Below are positions 32,223 through 45,900 of a DNA stretch of 64,000 nucleotides, one piece after another. Origin of the DNA: an uncultured Fibrobacter sp. (GTDB lineage Bacteria; Fibrobacterota; Fibrobacteria; Fibrobacterales; Fibrobacteraceae); the NCBI RefSeq assembly GCF_900316465.1, contig NZ_ONDD01000016.1, forward strand, positions 8,358-72,357. The letters run 5' to 3'. Below the pieces are notes generated by a model. The model was not told where the DNA came from. It did not search any database and saw only the letters and a program-made list of their open reading frames with translations. Position 1 is the stretch's first letter; every line of letters begins with the position of its first letter. The translations under genes were made by a program, and so were the position numbers.

Positions 32223-33167
32223 TTAGAATCGAATGCCAAGCGTCAAGTAGTGGTAGCCACCGTCAAACGCTTTCTTGGGGCTGTAAGCGTAATCGAAATG
32301 CGCCATACCGATAGCGACGCCAAGGCCGGCACTGATACCGTCTTCGGTATCGGGGCGCACCGCATAACCCATGCGGAACGCGAGCAAGTCGGCGTAATTC
32401 AGTTCGCCACCGAATCGCCATTCGGGGTCCTGCATATCGGCGCGGCGGTAAGCGTCAGCAGACATGTGCAAGTTCCAATTGCTCTGCAAGTCAAAGAACT
32501 TTGCAATCGGCAAAATGCCCGTAATGCCTGCCTGCAATGCCATCGGGGCAGTTTCATCTTCGCCGTCGTAGTCGCTCATGTAGCCAAAGTTCGTAAGGGT
32601 CGCGCCAAAGGCAAAGTATTCGTTCACGCGGTAAGCGCCACCGATGTCGCCCAAGAACGCAAGTGCCGATTCGTCGTCAATGGTCTGCTGGCACAAGCGT
32701 GCCGACAACGCCCAGTTGAAAACCTTGCTGCGGTTGCCGAGGCCCGCCGAGAGTACCCAAGCGTAGGCACCGTATTCCGACGTCTTGAAGCCTTCTTCGT
32801 CGCGGCCCTCGATGCCATCGTAACCCAGGAATTCAAAACCTGCCGACGCCGTGAGCGGGAATTTCCAGAATTCGAACGGGAGCGCCAAATACGCCGTCGT
32901 AAAATCGTCGGCCGACATTTCCGGGAAAATAATATGGTTAATGCCCGCCTCGGCTTCTTGAACCGCGGACATAGCCAGCGGGTTACGCGAAATTTCAGAA
33001 GCATTCGCCGCATCGGCAACACCCGCCCCCGAAAGGCCGGCAGTCCTAGCCGAAGCATGCATCGAAAGGAACTTCATCGATACCCCGCCCGCATCTACGT
33101 TCCAATGCTCCCCGGCAAAAGCAAGGGAACACGCAACAAGACTTATAGCGAGGATCTTCTTATTCAT
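32223..33167 (-). CDS. PorV/PorQ-like outer-membrane beta-barrel protein
   Basis: 314 residues. Signal peptide MNKKILAISLVACSLAFA. The mature N-terminus FLSMHASARTAGLSGAGVADAANASEISRNPLAM is the hallmark of the PorV/PorQ (FadL-like) group: small-residue-rich plug, then an early Asn-Pro. Then come amphipathic strands (FPLTASAGFEFLGY, AYAWVLSAGLGNRSKVFNWALSARL, YFAFGATLTNFGYM, LLAFRMGYAV) and the terminal YHYLTLGIRF. In Bacteroidota PorV shuttles type IX cargo off the translocon. That role here is inferred and would match the A-type-like C-terminal domains found in neighbours. TATCTT lies 7 nt before ATG. It converges with the sigma-54 activator gene, 1 bp apart. Confidence 0.75.
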   Translation of the reverse strand: MNKKILAISLVACSLAFAGEHWNVDAGGVSMKFLSMHASARTAGLSGAGVADAANASEISRNPLAMSAVQEAEAGINHIIFPEMSADDFTTAYLALPFEFWKFPLTASAGFEFLGYDGIEGRDEEGFKTSEYGAYAWVLSAGLGNRSKVFNWALSARLCQQTIDDESALAFLGDIGGAYRVNEYFAFGATLTNFGYMSDYDGEDETAPMALQAGITGILPIAKFFDLQSNWNLHMSADAYRRADMQDPEWRFGGELNYADLLAFRMGYAVRPDTEDGISAGLGVAIGMAHFDYAYSPKKAFDGGYHYLTLGIRF

Positions 33168-33251
33168 GCCCTACAAGATACAAAATTTCAAAGTTATTCT
33201 TCAGCCCGATTGTAATGATTTATTGCAGAACAAGAGTCTTTAACAATATAA

Positions 33252-33276
33252 AGGCCCCGGCAATAAGCCAGAGCCA
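33252..33276 (-). terminator. Terminator of the giant-protein operon
   Basis: GGCCCCGGC (33253-33261) pairs with GCCAGAGCC (33267-33275) through two G-U pairs, loop AATAA. Minus-strand tail is TTTATATT. Confidence 0.55.
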
Positions 33277-33284
33277 TTTTTATT

Positions 33285-33950
33285 CTACTCTATGTCAAAC
33301 ATCTTCATCGGAAGAACGCGTCTTTGTTTTGCCTTCAGCACTTCGAGAACGACCGTACTTTCTCCACCCTGCGGCGTTGTCGTCTTGACCGTTACTTTCT
33401 TAAGCGTCCCCGGCAGCGGGCAAGAATTATCGCAATATTCAAACTCGCTTACAGCATTCGCTCCATTTACGACCACATTCATCTTTACCACACGTTTCTT
33501 CTTTTGAGAATAATACAATGTAGGTTTCGAAGGATCCTTGGGAGTAATCTTCCAAAGGTTACCTTCTGCAACAGGATTGTTGTAGTCTTCAGGAGAACCC
33601 ATCTGCTTGTTTACATCTGCAGGATTCTGAGCAGGCATATTCTGCGCCGGAAGTTTCTTCCCGGTTTTCAAATCCGTCACCTTCATACGGCCATTATTCT
33701 GCACCATTTCCATCTGCATCATGCTTGATTTGATGGTGGTAATGGACTTCGTCTTTCCCGCAGTAAGTATGGCCATATTCACAACCTGGGAAGGCATATT
33801 GGGAAGTGTCACCGTAGTGCGCATCTGCATCTCGCAAGTATCCGGGAATGCTGATTTTTTCTGGTTGTCAAAGACCGTCTGTAGACTCAGTGCATTGGCT
33901 TGAATGACAACAAAGGAAACGGCGGCAAAAATTTTAAACAAGTTATTCAT
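33285..33950 (-). CDS. Secreted LolA-like (outer-membrane lipoprotein-sorting-like) protein
   Basis: 221 residues. Signal peptide MNNLFKIFAAVSFVVIQANA. The mature part has the look of LolA/LppX-type half-barrels: MQMRTTVTLPNMPSQVVNMAILTAGKTKSITTIKSSMMQME, NNGRMKVTDLKTGKK, LWKITPKDPSKPTLYYSQKKKRVVKMNVVV and STVVLEVLKAKQ, that is, repeated strands carrying a hydrophobic ligand. Met-rich middle. Its AAGGA ribosome site overlaps the stop region of the giant gene (10 bp gap), so it is the third gene of that operon. A role in carrying lipid or lipoprotein for the giant lipase-like protein is attractive but inferred. Confidence 0.65.
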   Translation of the reverse strand: MNNLFKIFAAVSFVVIQANALSLQTVFDNQKKSAFPDTCEMQMRTTVTLPNMPSQVVNMAILTAGKTKSITTIKSSMMQMEMVQNNGRMKVTDLKTGKKLPAQNMPAQNPADVNKQMGSPEDYNNPVAEGNLWKITPKDPSKPTLYYSQKKKRVVKMNVVVNGANAVSEFEYCDNSCPLPGTLKKVTVKTTTPQGGESTVVLEVLKAKQRRVLPMKMFDIE

Positions 33951-33959
33951 TATTTATCC

Positions 33960-36900
33960 TTACAGCAAAGATAGATTTTTCGTTGATTTAATTGAGCCAT
34001 TCACCTTGAACATCAAATACGTTTTATTCATGTCAATACCGGCCCAGTCAACCCGCACAAATTGTTCGCCCGGAGCAAGAGTACCGGCAAAGATATTTTT
34101 TACGGGAGCACCCTTTGCCGTCACTAGACTCAGTTCTACATAGGACCAGTTATCCATCGTGACAACGAGTCCTTCCGGCGTACGTATCACGGGTATGGAA
34201 TTGCCCGGCGCACGGTAGCCGAAATCGACATTATATACGGAATCCGGGTTGACTTCATCCGGAGTGGACAAAGTCCAGGCAGGCACATTGCCATAAAGCA
34301 TGTACCCCGTGGAATCGAATACGCATATGCCGCGAGTTTCACGCACAGTCGTTCCCAGACTATCGTGACTCGGGTCATCGTTCGCATTCCATATTTCCGC
34401 CCAACCCGGCAAGTGCAGCGCAACCTTCACCGGATTCTGCCACGTCTTACCCGCAGCAAGCGGCTTGTCGCAATGGACCGTCACCTGCCAACGGCCAGAG
34501 CCGAGGTTTTCCATCGAAGCCGATGCACATTCTGACTTGTCGTCGAGTTCATAATCAGGTGCGAGCCCCTCTTCCACAAAGAAGTAGTAACGCACATCAA
34601 AGTTCTTCAACACAACATTACCTGTATTTTCAACCTTGAAGTGAATCTCACTAGCCCGGTGGTCTTCACGCATATCGGACGCAAGCACGCGAACCTTGGC
34701 CTCGAGCGATACAGGATCTTCCATCTCGGCGCAGGAACCGCCAATCAGGTTATTGTCGCTGTCAAGGACGATAACGCCCACATCCTCGTAGAACCCATCT
34801 ATATTCGCAGCAAGCCCAGAGTACGGATCCACAAAGGACGGATCATCGGAGGCATCCCACGGAATATTACCGGAACTAAAGAGTCCGAAATGCGGTCCAT
34901 CGCCACTGAACACAGTTCCGGCAACAGGAATCGTCTCGGTAAACATCCATTCTACGTAACCCGTATTGGCGCTCTCGGAATGAACTGCGGGGAAAGTCTC
35001 CACATTATTCGGCCAATAGCGTTCAACACTGGCAGTCGCAGCATCTTCGCCACGGAAGTAGTAGCGAACAGAGAATCCATTCAAAGGTTCATTAGACACG
35101 TTGCGCAGACGGATTCTCGGACGGAGCGTAGATGTTTCCGGATAACCTTCGTAACGCAAATACGACTTAACCTTGCGAACTGTATCAGCAGGCGTAATTC
35201 CAGCCACCTTGTCCGAAGTACTTATACCCCAGGCAATCATCGAAGCCGGAATATTGGCGGTCGTGAGAGCTGCTCCGCCAATCTGGACACCGGCAGGAAC
35301 CTTCAGTGTCAACGTATGTGCACCCGCCGCGAGATGGACGGACACGCCAGAAACAGTCACCGCGCGCCAGGTATTGGAAACGGAGGCAATCCCCGTCAGC
35401 AAACTTGATTCGCCGACATAGACCGGCTTATCGCCCGCCATAACAGACCTTGCATACAGTACGACATTGTAGTCTGCAGCATTTTCGACGATTACGGACA
35501 TCGTGAGTGTCGCCGAATCACTCGATTCAAGATACTTGTTACCAGCCACAGAGCAGGAGAACTGATTAGAGAATCCGCTCACGGCATCCATATCCTTCAC
35601 GGCAACAACAATGATATCGGAAACTTCACCAGCATCGGTTACGGGCTTCGAAAGTTCCTCAACCTCAGCAGCAGTCAACGCACGCGAGTACATGCGTATA
35701 TCTGCAACATTACCGAGATAAGATAAGAAATCACTACTTTTGCCCATAGAGAACACGCCTTCAAGTTCACGATCCAGCATAATACCAGACTTTTTAGAAG
35801 CCTTCAATTCACCGTCTACATAGAACTTCACATTAGCGGAATCCACTGTCACAACAACATGAGCCCATGTTTTTTGGTTAGGCAGAATAGAACCCGATAG
35901 CCATGAGTTCGAACCTTCTATCAATTCAAGTACACTACCACTTTGCACTAATTTTATATCAAGTCCATTTACGCCCGTGAAACCAAGAATTCTACGCCAA
36001 GTTCCATAGGAATTCCCTCGTTTAATGCGGGCCTCAAAGGAGTATGAATCTGTGCTGCCAAAGTCAACTATTCCGTTTCCTTCAACATAATCTGCTTTGT
36101 TTTCAAAATAAAGACCGACATCGCTTCCCCACGGATTTTTCATCTTCTTATACAAATCTAGATCATGGCCTGTTCCTAACAGTTCATGTACTATGCGGCC
36201 ACCACTTTCACGTGCCGGATACCACAGGGCAAGTTCTGTCGGATACGGGTAAAGTTTTTCAGATACATATTTCTGTTCCGCATGGTTATGACCATAGTCT
36301 TCCACACGAACTTCCATAGAGAGATAGCAACCAGTACATTCAGCAAGTTGCTTTCGAGAAATACGGACACTAGCCGACACATGACCGACAGAATCCGGTA
36401 TTACATTCATGACACGCAAAGTATCGCCACCGAACACCGGCGTCACGATCACGCGGGCAATACCCGACTCGGAATCATACACATCCGCAGTCGCCGTAAA
36501 GATCCGGTCAAGAACCTCGGAAGAATCCTGCACAGAGAAGTTCCTAATCGCAGGACGTAGAGAATCCGTATAGACTCGCGGGCCTGCCATTTGCATGTCC
36601 ATGCCGAGAGCCGAGACGCCTATATACCGAGATTCATATACACCAGTAGAAATCTTACCCAATTCGGACGTTCCGGCAGCCTTGGCCCCATCATAAATTA
36701 TTGTATCAGGTATTTCGCCGCGGATTTCAGCAACGATGCGACCGTCACGATAAAGCGATACTAGACCATAACCCGGATGCGTACAACTAGCACCATAGGC
36801 CATGTAGCCATTGTCGAGACCAAGCCACAATGAGTCAGACGGAACGGAGCAGGCAAACTGCGTATTCACGGTCAACGCACGAGCCACCGCCGGAGCTGCA

Positions 36901-39900
36901 GGCAATTCAACCACGGAACCATTCGAATCCGGCTCACTCAACGCAACCACAAACACATAACTCGTATCAATATTATTATTACGCGACGGCAACATCACAT
37001 GTGCAAAGCCATTGGAATCCGCCGTAAATGCAAGAGTGTCTGGCGGGGTGACATCGTCACGGTTGGCCCACAACGCGTCATCATCTACATACAACTTAAA
37101 TCTCGATATGCCATCCACACGAACTGTGCGATTTGCAGTCGAGGCAATTTCAGGCAAGACCGTCACACTGAAGTTCGGAGTTTCTGCAATGGTGGAATCC
37201 ATCGCTGTAAACACAGAGAATGTTTTTGTCTCAGCGGAAATTAGCAGATAGGCCCACGTGGAATCATTCCCAGCACAACGTGGATCTGTAGATTTGTTAT
37301 TACATTGAAGAGGCTTTGCACCATCCAGAACATCACTTCCGTCTGCATTCAAGAATCCATAGAGAGCATTATTGAGCGGGACAAATTTTTTGCCTGTGAA
37401 ATCCACCTTGTACAATCTTACCGTCTGCGGAGTTGCACGCATCGCCACCATTTCCTCACGACTTATTTTCATCTGTACGCGCGGAAGAGCAGACGAGTTT
37501 GCAAACGTCATTGACGGCAAGACTTCTACAATCGGGCCCTTGAGAGCTAGGTTGTTGAATACTTCAAACGAATAATCCTTCGCATCTACAGTACGAACAG
37601 TGATGTTTTTGACCGTATCTACAGAATTCTTCGGGAATGTGACACTAACTTCCTCGAACAGGGACTTGACCGTCTTATAATCAGACGAATCTACTAAACT
37701 ACCTATCACCATATCGAACTTGCTAAAGTTGGACATTGTACGATCATCATCGCCCCACAGAAGCATAAGTTGCGTATTTCCTTGCAACCTGTTCACGTCG
37801 AACCAGCCCAAACGATACCAACCGCTCGAATCGGCCTTCAAGGAATCCCTCCATACTGAATCAAGCATGTTTTTGGGATACGCATAGAAAGCATCCCCAT
37901 TCAAATATGCAAGTCGGTAATTTATTCCGCTATCTAGATAAGCCCTAACCTCAACAAATTCCTTCGGGCGTTTAACAGTAATTGAGTCCACATTTCTAAA
38001 CTTCACCAGCATATTCACAGAATCGGGGAAAAGCCTATCAAGCAACAAATGCGAATGCTTACTAGAATCCAAATGCATCAGTTCAGCACTATTCACCACA
38101 ACATCATTCACCCAAACATCATCGTTACGATAAATCTGATTTCGTGTCAGAGTATCAACATTAGGACGCACAGGCGATTTGGCTTGAGGATCCTTCGACA
38201 TGCGGTAGAACGTGTCCACCATCAACGAATCTGCCTTGATATAGAGTATTTCAGCATTGTTCGACAAACTAAACACTGATTCAGGGACTTTAATATTACT
38301 CAAATCCAACTTAAGCGATTCAACCTTGGCATGCACACTGCCACCAACAAGTTCACTATTTATTTTTACCGCGGTATCAAGCCGAATGTAATATTGATTC
38401 GTTACATTATCGTAATCATCCGAAGAAGGCTTGACAGTAAAAGCAGCATCGTTCTTGCCAATTTCAGATGCCATGACAACATTCATATACAGATAATCTT
38501 GCGGAGAATTAAAGACACGGCTTGCTGCATTCTCGATATTGTTTATAATAGAATCATGAGTAACTAAGGACAACCAAGTCGAATCCGTATAGTCGCCATA
38601 GTAATAATGGGCTCGTGAACCAAGATTATAATACTTGTAACAAAGAGACATTCCATTATTCACAAAATTCCAGTCCTGTCCGCTATCCTTACATACCGAG
38701 TCCTTGACAAGTTCGGTTACACTTTTCGCAGCTGGATAAGCAATCGTGTCACGATGCCTTACAGAACTCCAGCGGGTATTGCGACCTACAAAGAATTCCA
38801 CATTCGTATTAGCAGCAAAATACGGAGTATGCTTGACCGTATCAGAAATTCCCGAATACTTTATCTCACAAAAACCTGGTATTCCCATTGCCGCAAGGAT
38901 ATTTGTAGAATCAGAATTGCATTGGTCAGAAGGCTCATAAGGAGCTAAATCACCCAATACTTTCGCCTCAAAAAAATCGTCCTTACTACTTGGAGTATAG
39001 AAGCGTAAGTCAAAGCGTGCGGCCTGCGAATAAGCTGAGTCCTCATCCGCAAACAAAAATGTGTTCAATCCGCCCTCAAGATAGCTCGACGGGAAATAAT
39101 GCAGCCTTTGCGTTTCAAACGGAGTCAACAGGCCGTATGTTTTATCGAATTTCCACTCATTTCCGTCATGATACGACCCCATGCCAACAAGGAAAGCATC
39201 GTTTTTCACCCTTCTTAAACTATCCAATGCAGCCCAATAGCCACTACCATCATTACCGAATACAGTCATATTCGTGTGATCAAAGCGAACTGTTCGATTT
39301 ACAAGGTTGTCCATACCGAAGGCAGCATTCCAATAAGCCGTATCAGGGATTGTATAAGTCACATTAAATTCAAGTTTTGTATAAGCATAATGATCACCTC
39401 CTGTTCGATTTATCACAAAATTATCCGTATAATACTTTCCATTTGCACCAGGATTGATTTCTATCTTAAACAAATTCGCATTCATGTCATAGTTAGAATC
39501 GCCATTCACGCATACGGAATCCAACGTCGAATCGCTCCTGCAACCCGGTTCAACGACATCAAACGAATACCTAGGTCCGCAATCATGTCCATAACTTTCA
39601 TGTGGACTAGGGAATTTAATTTCAGTCGTTCTAATCTTGTCAAGAGTCCATACTTGATACTCGCTTTGCTTTATGGGATCATAGCTTATCTCATCAAGAG
39701 GCGATTTGTTATATGCAGAAAATTCATCCAAAAATTTTTGCCACCCAGAAAGCGTGAATACCGTTATGTCATAGGCATTCTCATCATATTTTTTGAAATC
39801 ATATCCATAATAACCAATAGCGTCATTCGCCTTCTTGGACTCAGTCAGGGTAATGCTCTTTGTCATCGAATTAAAATGAAGCGTATCTACGAAAATTCGT

Positions 39901-42900
39901 TCATGCTGCTTCACACCTTCTTGTTTACAATCCGTAAAAGGATAATAATCACCACAATCAATATAGAACGTATTGTAGCGCAAATAGCGAACCGCAACAA
40001 GATCCAATTCCTTCCTATGCCTCTTGATGGCGAGGCTAAAACGTTTCGGGTCATAACCGATTATCTCCTGAGACCCAGAAATCTGCCCAGTCAAGGGGAT
40101 TTCACCATTTCGCAGGGAGTCCGGCAATTTCCATCCGGTAAGATTGGCCTTTACAAGATAATCGGCAACAGGTTCATAACGATAAGCACCGACCCTGCTA
40201 TCGTATAAGGCTTCTGAAACGTGGATAGAAGGGACCGTGACATGCTCATTTTTCGGATTATCTGGAGTCATATCTACCATCGTTTCGGCATGCTTAACCT
40301 TGAACACAGCCTCAGCTGTCGTGGAATTTTCACCATCCATTGAATTGGCCACAATCAAAAGCTTGTATTCACCTATTTCCAGTTTAACATGTCCCTGGCC
40401 ATCCTTCCCATTCCAACTAACCTGGTAAGCGGTATCACTAGAATTAGCACGTCTTTCCGTCGTCGAAATATCCTGCAATTCAAACGTATCCAAATCGTTT
40501 ACCACATAGATACCGACATATGCATCCCTATTCTTGATTCCGTACTTAGCAACCATCGTTCTAAGCCATAGAACCCTTTTTTCACATGCGTTCTCATCGG
40601 TCGTATCCAACTTGCACACTTTAGTCGAATCATTTTTCAATAACACAAAATCAGGCAATGTATCCGCAAGCGAAATTCTCAAAGAATCCGGCACAATCTC
40701 AACGGAAGCCGTATCAAGGAACACATGCGGATTAGAAGCGACATTTTCCGTCACCTCCGCATAAATCGTCATCTTACCCGAAGCGGGATATTTCCCCGTC
40801 TCGGTCGTGCCAGTCCAGGCAAAAGTCAACCCATAGGCACGCGGATTCACAGTCCATCCCATAACCAAGGGATTGAGAGAATCGCTACCGATTTGACCGT
40901 CAGCAATCCAGTAGAAGCCGTCATCACCACTGCTTCCGAAATAGACCTTCATTTTCGGCAAAGTCGAATCACCATAAAGGACCGTTCTAGATACGCGGAA
41001 CGCTTCCGTAGCAGTCATCACCACATGTCCGGAATCCCCAAACAAGAACATCTCGTGGCTAATTTTTGAAGGAGGAATCCATTCAGGGAAATCTTCCAAA
41101 TAGGAATTTATGGTTGCCGAGAACAGCCCCATGTCAAAGGCCACGGACCGTGATTCACAACCGCTGTAACTGCAAACATCCCCAAAACCAGAAGAATCAT
41201 AGGAAACCTTCAAGGTGTCACCTGCAACAAGCCCCTTCCATTTCAAATGATACTGACCATCCAGTTCATAGAACCATACGGCAGAAGAGTCGGACGAAGT
41301 ATCGGCGGGAACCCCATAATATGGGTTGCACCACGCTCTTGAGACAGACTCATCAAACATGCCGACATGCATAGAATCTTCAGCATAAACTCGTAGGAAA
41401 TAGCTACCGTTAAACTTTCCAGACTGATATAACGACAATCTAAGGGTATCCGTCCCTATATGCATGGCGGTATCGGGTTTTGACGAAAAACGCCAATTAG
41501 GATTATCACCAAACAGGTCGTCCCGACTATCCCCAAGCAAAATCAACGTTGTATCTGTTTTCCACAGGTTATCAGGACCATCAATACAATTTTCTCCAGC
41601 ACACACTCCAAGTTCTATGGCAAACATACCTTCCAGATATTTATTTTCACCAATCTTGCGGTCAAGATAGCCCAGCACGGCATCATTGCTCTGCGAAACC
41701 TTGGAAACATTTCGATGCGAACTGTTCTGCAATGCGGAAACGACAAAAATATTGGATGTTTTCCACTCAAGGGCGCCGTCTGTGCCCAAGGAATCAATAT
41801 TGGCATACCGCAGCCTGTAAATGGTATTTAAAGAGTCCTCAAGTTTCACCGGCGGAGCCACACCTGTAATGGCAATCAACGATGTATATACAGCAGAATC
41901 ACGCGGTGACGATATTACCGGAGTTCGTTCACCGATGAAAAATAAATCTGTTTTCACGGAAGCATTACCCGCAGCATCAATACACACGGCCTCAAGAGAA
42001 CACTTACCACGCATATCGCCAATAGAATCCAGATTGAACGTGACCGAATCGTTCTTCAGAGTCTTGTTCGATACTTTTTTCCACGATGTCGTTCTTCCAG
42101 AGCCACTCACCTGATAATAGCAGTTCATGCCAGTACGGTTGGAATTCACATCGTTATGTTCATCCACGACAATTTTTGCCGAGTAACTATTGTCAGAATC
42201 TGGATAAATCAATTTGGTACTTACAAGACTTTCGATGTAAGGAGCAGTCTTGTCGACACGGAGTTTTTTTGGTAGCCTGTAAAGCGAATCGTTCTTTGCG
42301 GCATCACGCACAAGGGCGCGTATTTCGTAGTCACCATCTTCAAGACGCATACCTGCCATCTCGGTCCACGACGTATCTGCAATATCGCCAGCCGTCACAT
42401 GGACGGAATCTCCCGCATGGTCAACCTTCGTTGGATCTCCATCATGAACAAATTGCCAAGCTATCGTCACGAGTTCCGAATCGCGGCCATCCAGCGAATC
42501 ACGCACAACATACGATATTTTCAGCAGGCTATCATATGAAGCGTAGGCAAATGACGAATTTCGCGCTGGCTTCTTGTCCTGCAATTGCGGATAAAGGCTC
42601 CCCGATGAAGAGGCAGTCTTGAGTCGCGGATTGAGCAGTTCCGGATGTTTCGTATCAACGAAGAACGTATCATACGTCACGAAAACATTTAGGGAATCAT
42701 TCGAATCAGGCCATAACGATTCGGGAACATTTCCCGGACTTCCGGCAATGACATCAACAAGATTATTCATTTTCATGTAAGTATTTTTATCAGGCACGGC
42801 GTTGTCCACCGCATAGGTCCTGATTCTATAATAGCCGTCATTGTCCCTGACAGAATTACGCACCGCATCGTTCCACTGAATTGCAAACTCCGGAGTACAT

Positions 42901-45900
42901 ACATCATACAGGGCTGGAAAATCTGCCACTCGCGAATAGTTCGAATTTCTAGAATTGCCATTCGCCTTTTCCAGGGAAATGCGCATGGCCCGAATATCGG
43001 GACTGTTCGCCGAATCTGCCCATGCAAAACGGGCCACGAACGACATGCTGTCAGGATTTACCATCTCCCCCTCAGCCACAATATTGAATATGGGTGCAGT
43101 CGTATCCACACTGAACGACACATTGTAAGTATTTGACGAATCTTTACTGGCCGTATCGGAAACCATGTTGCGGATATCCACCACGAATGCCCAGTGATAT
43201 TTGCCTTCGGCAGGATGACCTTCATCCCATTTCGATGTAAAATATGCCGTGGACAAATCCTGAAGGCTCCCCGTAGAATCGCGAGTTGTGTCAACGTACG
43301 ATTCGTACACCATTGACATTTCTTTCGAAGAACCGGGCGCAACATTTGTATCGCCAGATTCCAGCACTATACTGTCCTTTGCTCCCATGACCCTAAATCC
43401 TTGGTATCCGAGAGCACTTGCATAGGCCTTGAAATCCTTTATCTTGTTCAGCACCATGTTATGCTTCGGCCATACAGGATCAAGCATATTTGCAGTAGCC
43501 TTAAAAAGGTAATAGAATCGTTGCGTATTGGAAAGGCCAATCTTGTTCACCGTCGAAATCGTGACTGTATTTTGATTGTCTTTCTGGATAGCCAGCAAAT
43601 TGTTGTAACCGTATTCACCTGGGACAAAATCAAACTGGCCATTTTTCTTGACGGGGTGGGGAACCGTCCGCTCTTTCAAGCAAAGAGAATCTTTCCCCTT
43701 GCTATCGGGAACATACACCGAATCCATTATGTTTTTCCAGGCACCACCACCACTCCGTGTGTACACAATACATACGTCATTCGCATCAGGATCTTTCGTT
43801 ATATCGCACTCCCAAGCAATCTCTTCCTGATAGTTAAAATTCATGCGAATTTGACGTAACCTGTGCGGCATCAAATCATCCACAATAAAGGAGTACTTTT
43901 CAATCCAATTATCAACCGTAATTGCAGGCACGTTGTAACGCTCCACATGACGGATGGGGACAATCGTATCGTCAGGCGCTCCGTCCGATTTCAAACCAGG
44001 AACTTTTTCCCAACGGTCCACCTTTACCCCCATCTTGGACCAGTCAGATTCCGATTTGAAGCGGAGAGGCGTCGTTAAGCTCGAAAGAGGCAAATTCTTT
44101 TGTGTTGAATTCAAGTCATTTGCCGACTTGAAAAGACCTATAGCACAGTTTACACCATTTTTTGAACCAATGTAATAGCAGTTACGATTCAAGGAAGAAG
44201 CATTACGTGCAGAATCAGTCATTTCCTGCAGCGCGTCCAACGTCGCCACATCGTTCAACGCCAGATTCACGAAAGGCCTCTCGTAGAGAAAATCTTCCAT
44301 AAGATAAGGAGTCCAACTCGTATCACCATCTTTTATACGGGAATAAGAACTTTCTTCTTCAGAGAACCATGTTTCCTGAAATTCTTTTTTCAATGGCAAT
44401 TGGTGCGACTTGCCCAAATCTTTGAATCCACCAATTCCATCTTTAAAAGTATAAACCCCTGTAGCAGTTAAAGCCAATAATCCGGATGATGCAATCGCAA
44501 TCTCTCCAGCAGTCTTCACCGCTGGGCCACCCCAAATTTCCGCAGCAATACCGAACACCTCACAGGCAACAACTGTTATTTTCATTGTTGCCAAGAAAGG
44601 AGTTACCCAATCATCTTGACGCTTAGTATATTCCGCAGCGAAAAAATCAGAACGTTTGACATCTACCATTGGTGAATTTAACGATTCCGTACTATCCGCC
44701 ATCCCAGAAGAAACAGATACCAACGAAGTTCCTTTTTCCCATACATTTATATTCCCTACCATACCCATCAAAAAACCGCAAAAGGCGTTATTGAAAGGAA
44801 TAGTTTCCCAATCAAAATGGGTAAAAAAGTTTCCTATTGCAGAAACGTAGCTGTTCGGGAAGACCCATCCAATAGCAACACTTGCTGGATAATCATCTTC
44901 CAAATCCGTAAAAGTCATACTCTCTCGCCCACCAAGCAACCTAAACATCGGAAGAGAATCGTGCGGTGAAATACTTTTTAATTTGCTCACGTGATCACTT
45001 TGTCCATATCGAGACGGATTTAAATACGCAACCAAAGGGTCTTCGTCTCTGTAATGCTGCAAATCCTCTTTCCAATATTCTAAATAGCCCCAAACCGCAG
45101 GAGACATATTTGCAGCAATGAAAGCCATACCTGCATAGCCGTATGCAGCATACTTCATAAAACCATTTTCCCAAGGAATCATCGCTAAACCAAATGCAAC
45201 TCCAGCATTCCAAATAGCTCCCGAAACTATATTTTGCGCAACGGTAAAATGATCCCACATTCTCAATTGAGCATTCAATGCCCCTGTTCCCTCATGAGGA
45301 GAATCAAGCGTAATAACTTTATCTACATCACCATAGTAATAATCGCTATTCTGAATCCATTCGCGCGAAGCAATGCCGCCCATCGAATGACCGACAAGAA
45401 TATAACGGGAAGGAATCTGTCTGTATAGATCTGGATGACGACGTATAGAATCAAGAGCAACCTGACCAAAATCCTTTCGTCCAGTACTTGCATTATCAAA
45501 AACAGCCCTTACTTCCTGAGATTCTTCAACAAGGGATCTTCTGTGCCCACAGCCATCCCATTTTCTATCACCTAATTCGCGAGCATTATTTACGGAACTA
45601 TTTGCCGGATTAACGAACGCACGCCAAGAATAAATGTAAGGAAAACCTTGACTACGTCGATAATCTGAAAAAGGGTTAAGAGAATCATAACTCGTTGTAT
45701 CTTCAAAAACCAGCGATTCCAGCCAACTCGTTAAGCGATCTTTATCATGATAATACCCAATATTTGCACCTTTATCACTTGTCGTCAAATACTTATTTTC
45801 TTTAACAGCTTCGAGAGTTTCACTAGAGCAGTTCTCAATACCCTTATCTGAACCGTAGGCTCCATGAACCATAAGTATATTATAATTTTCAACCGATTCC

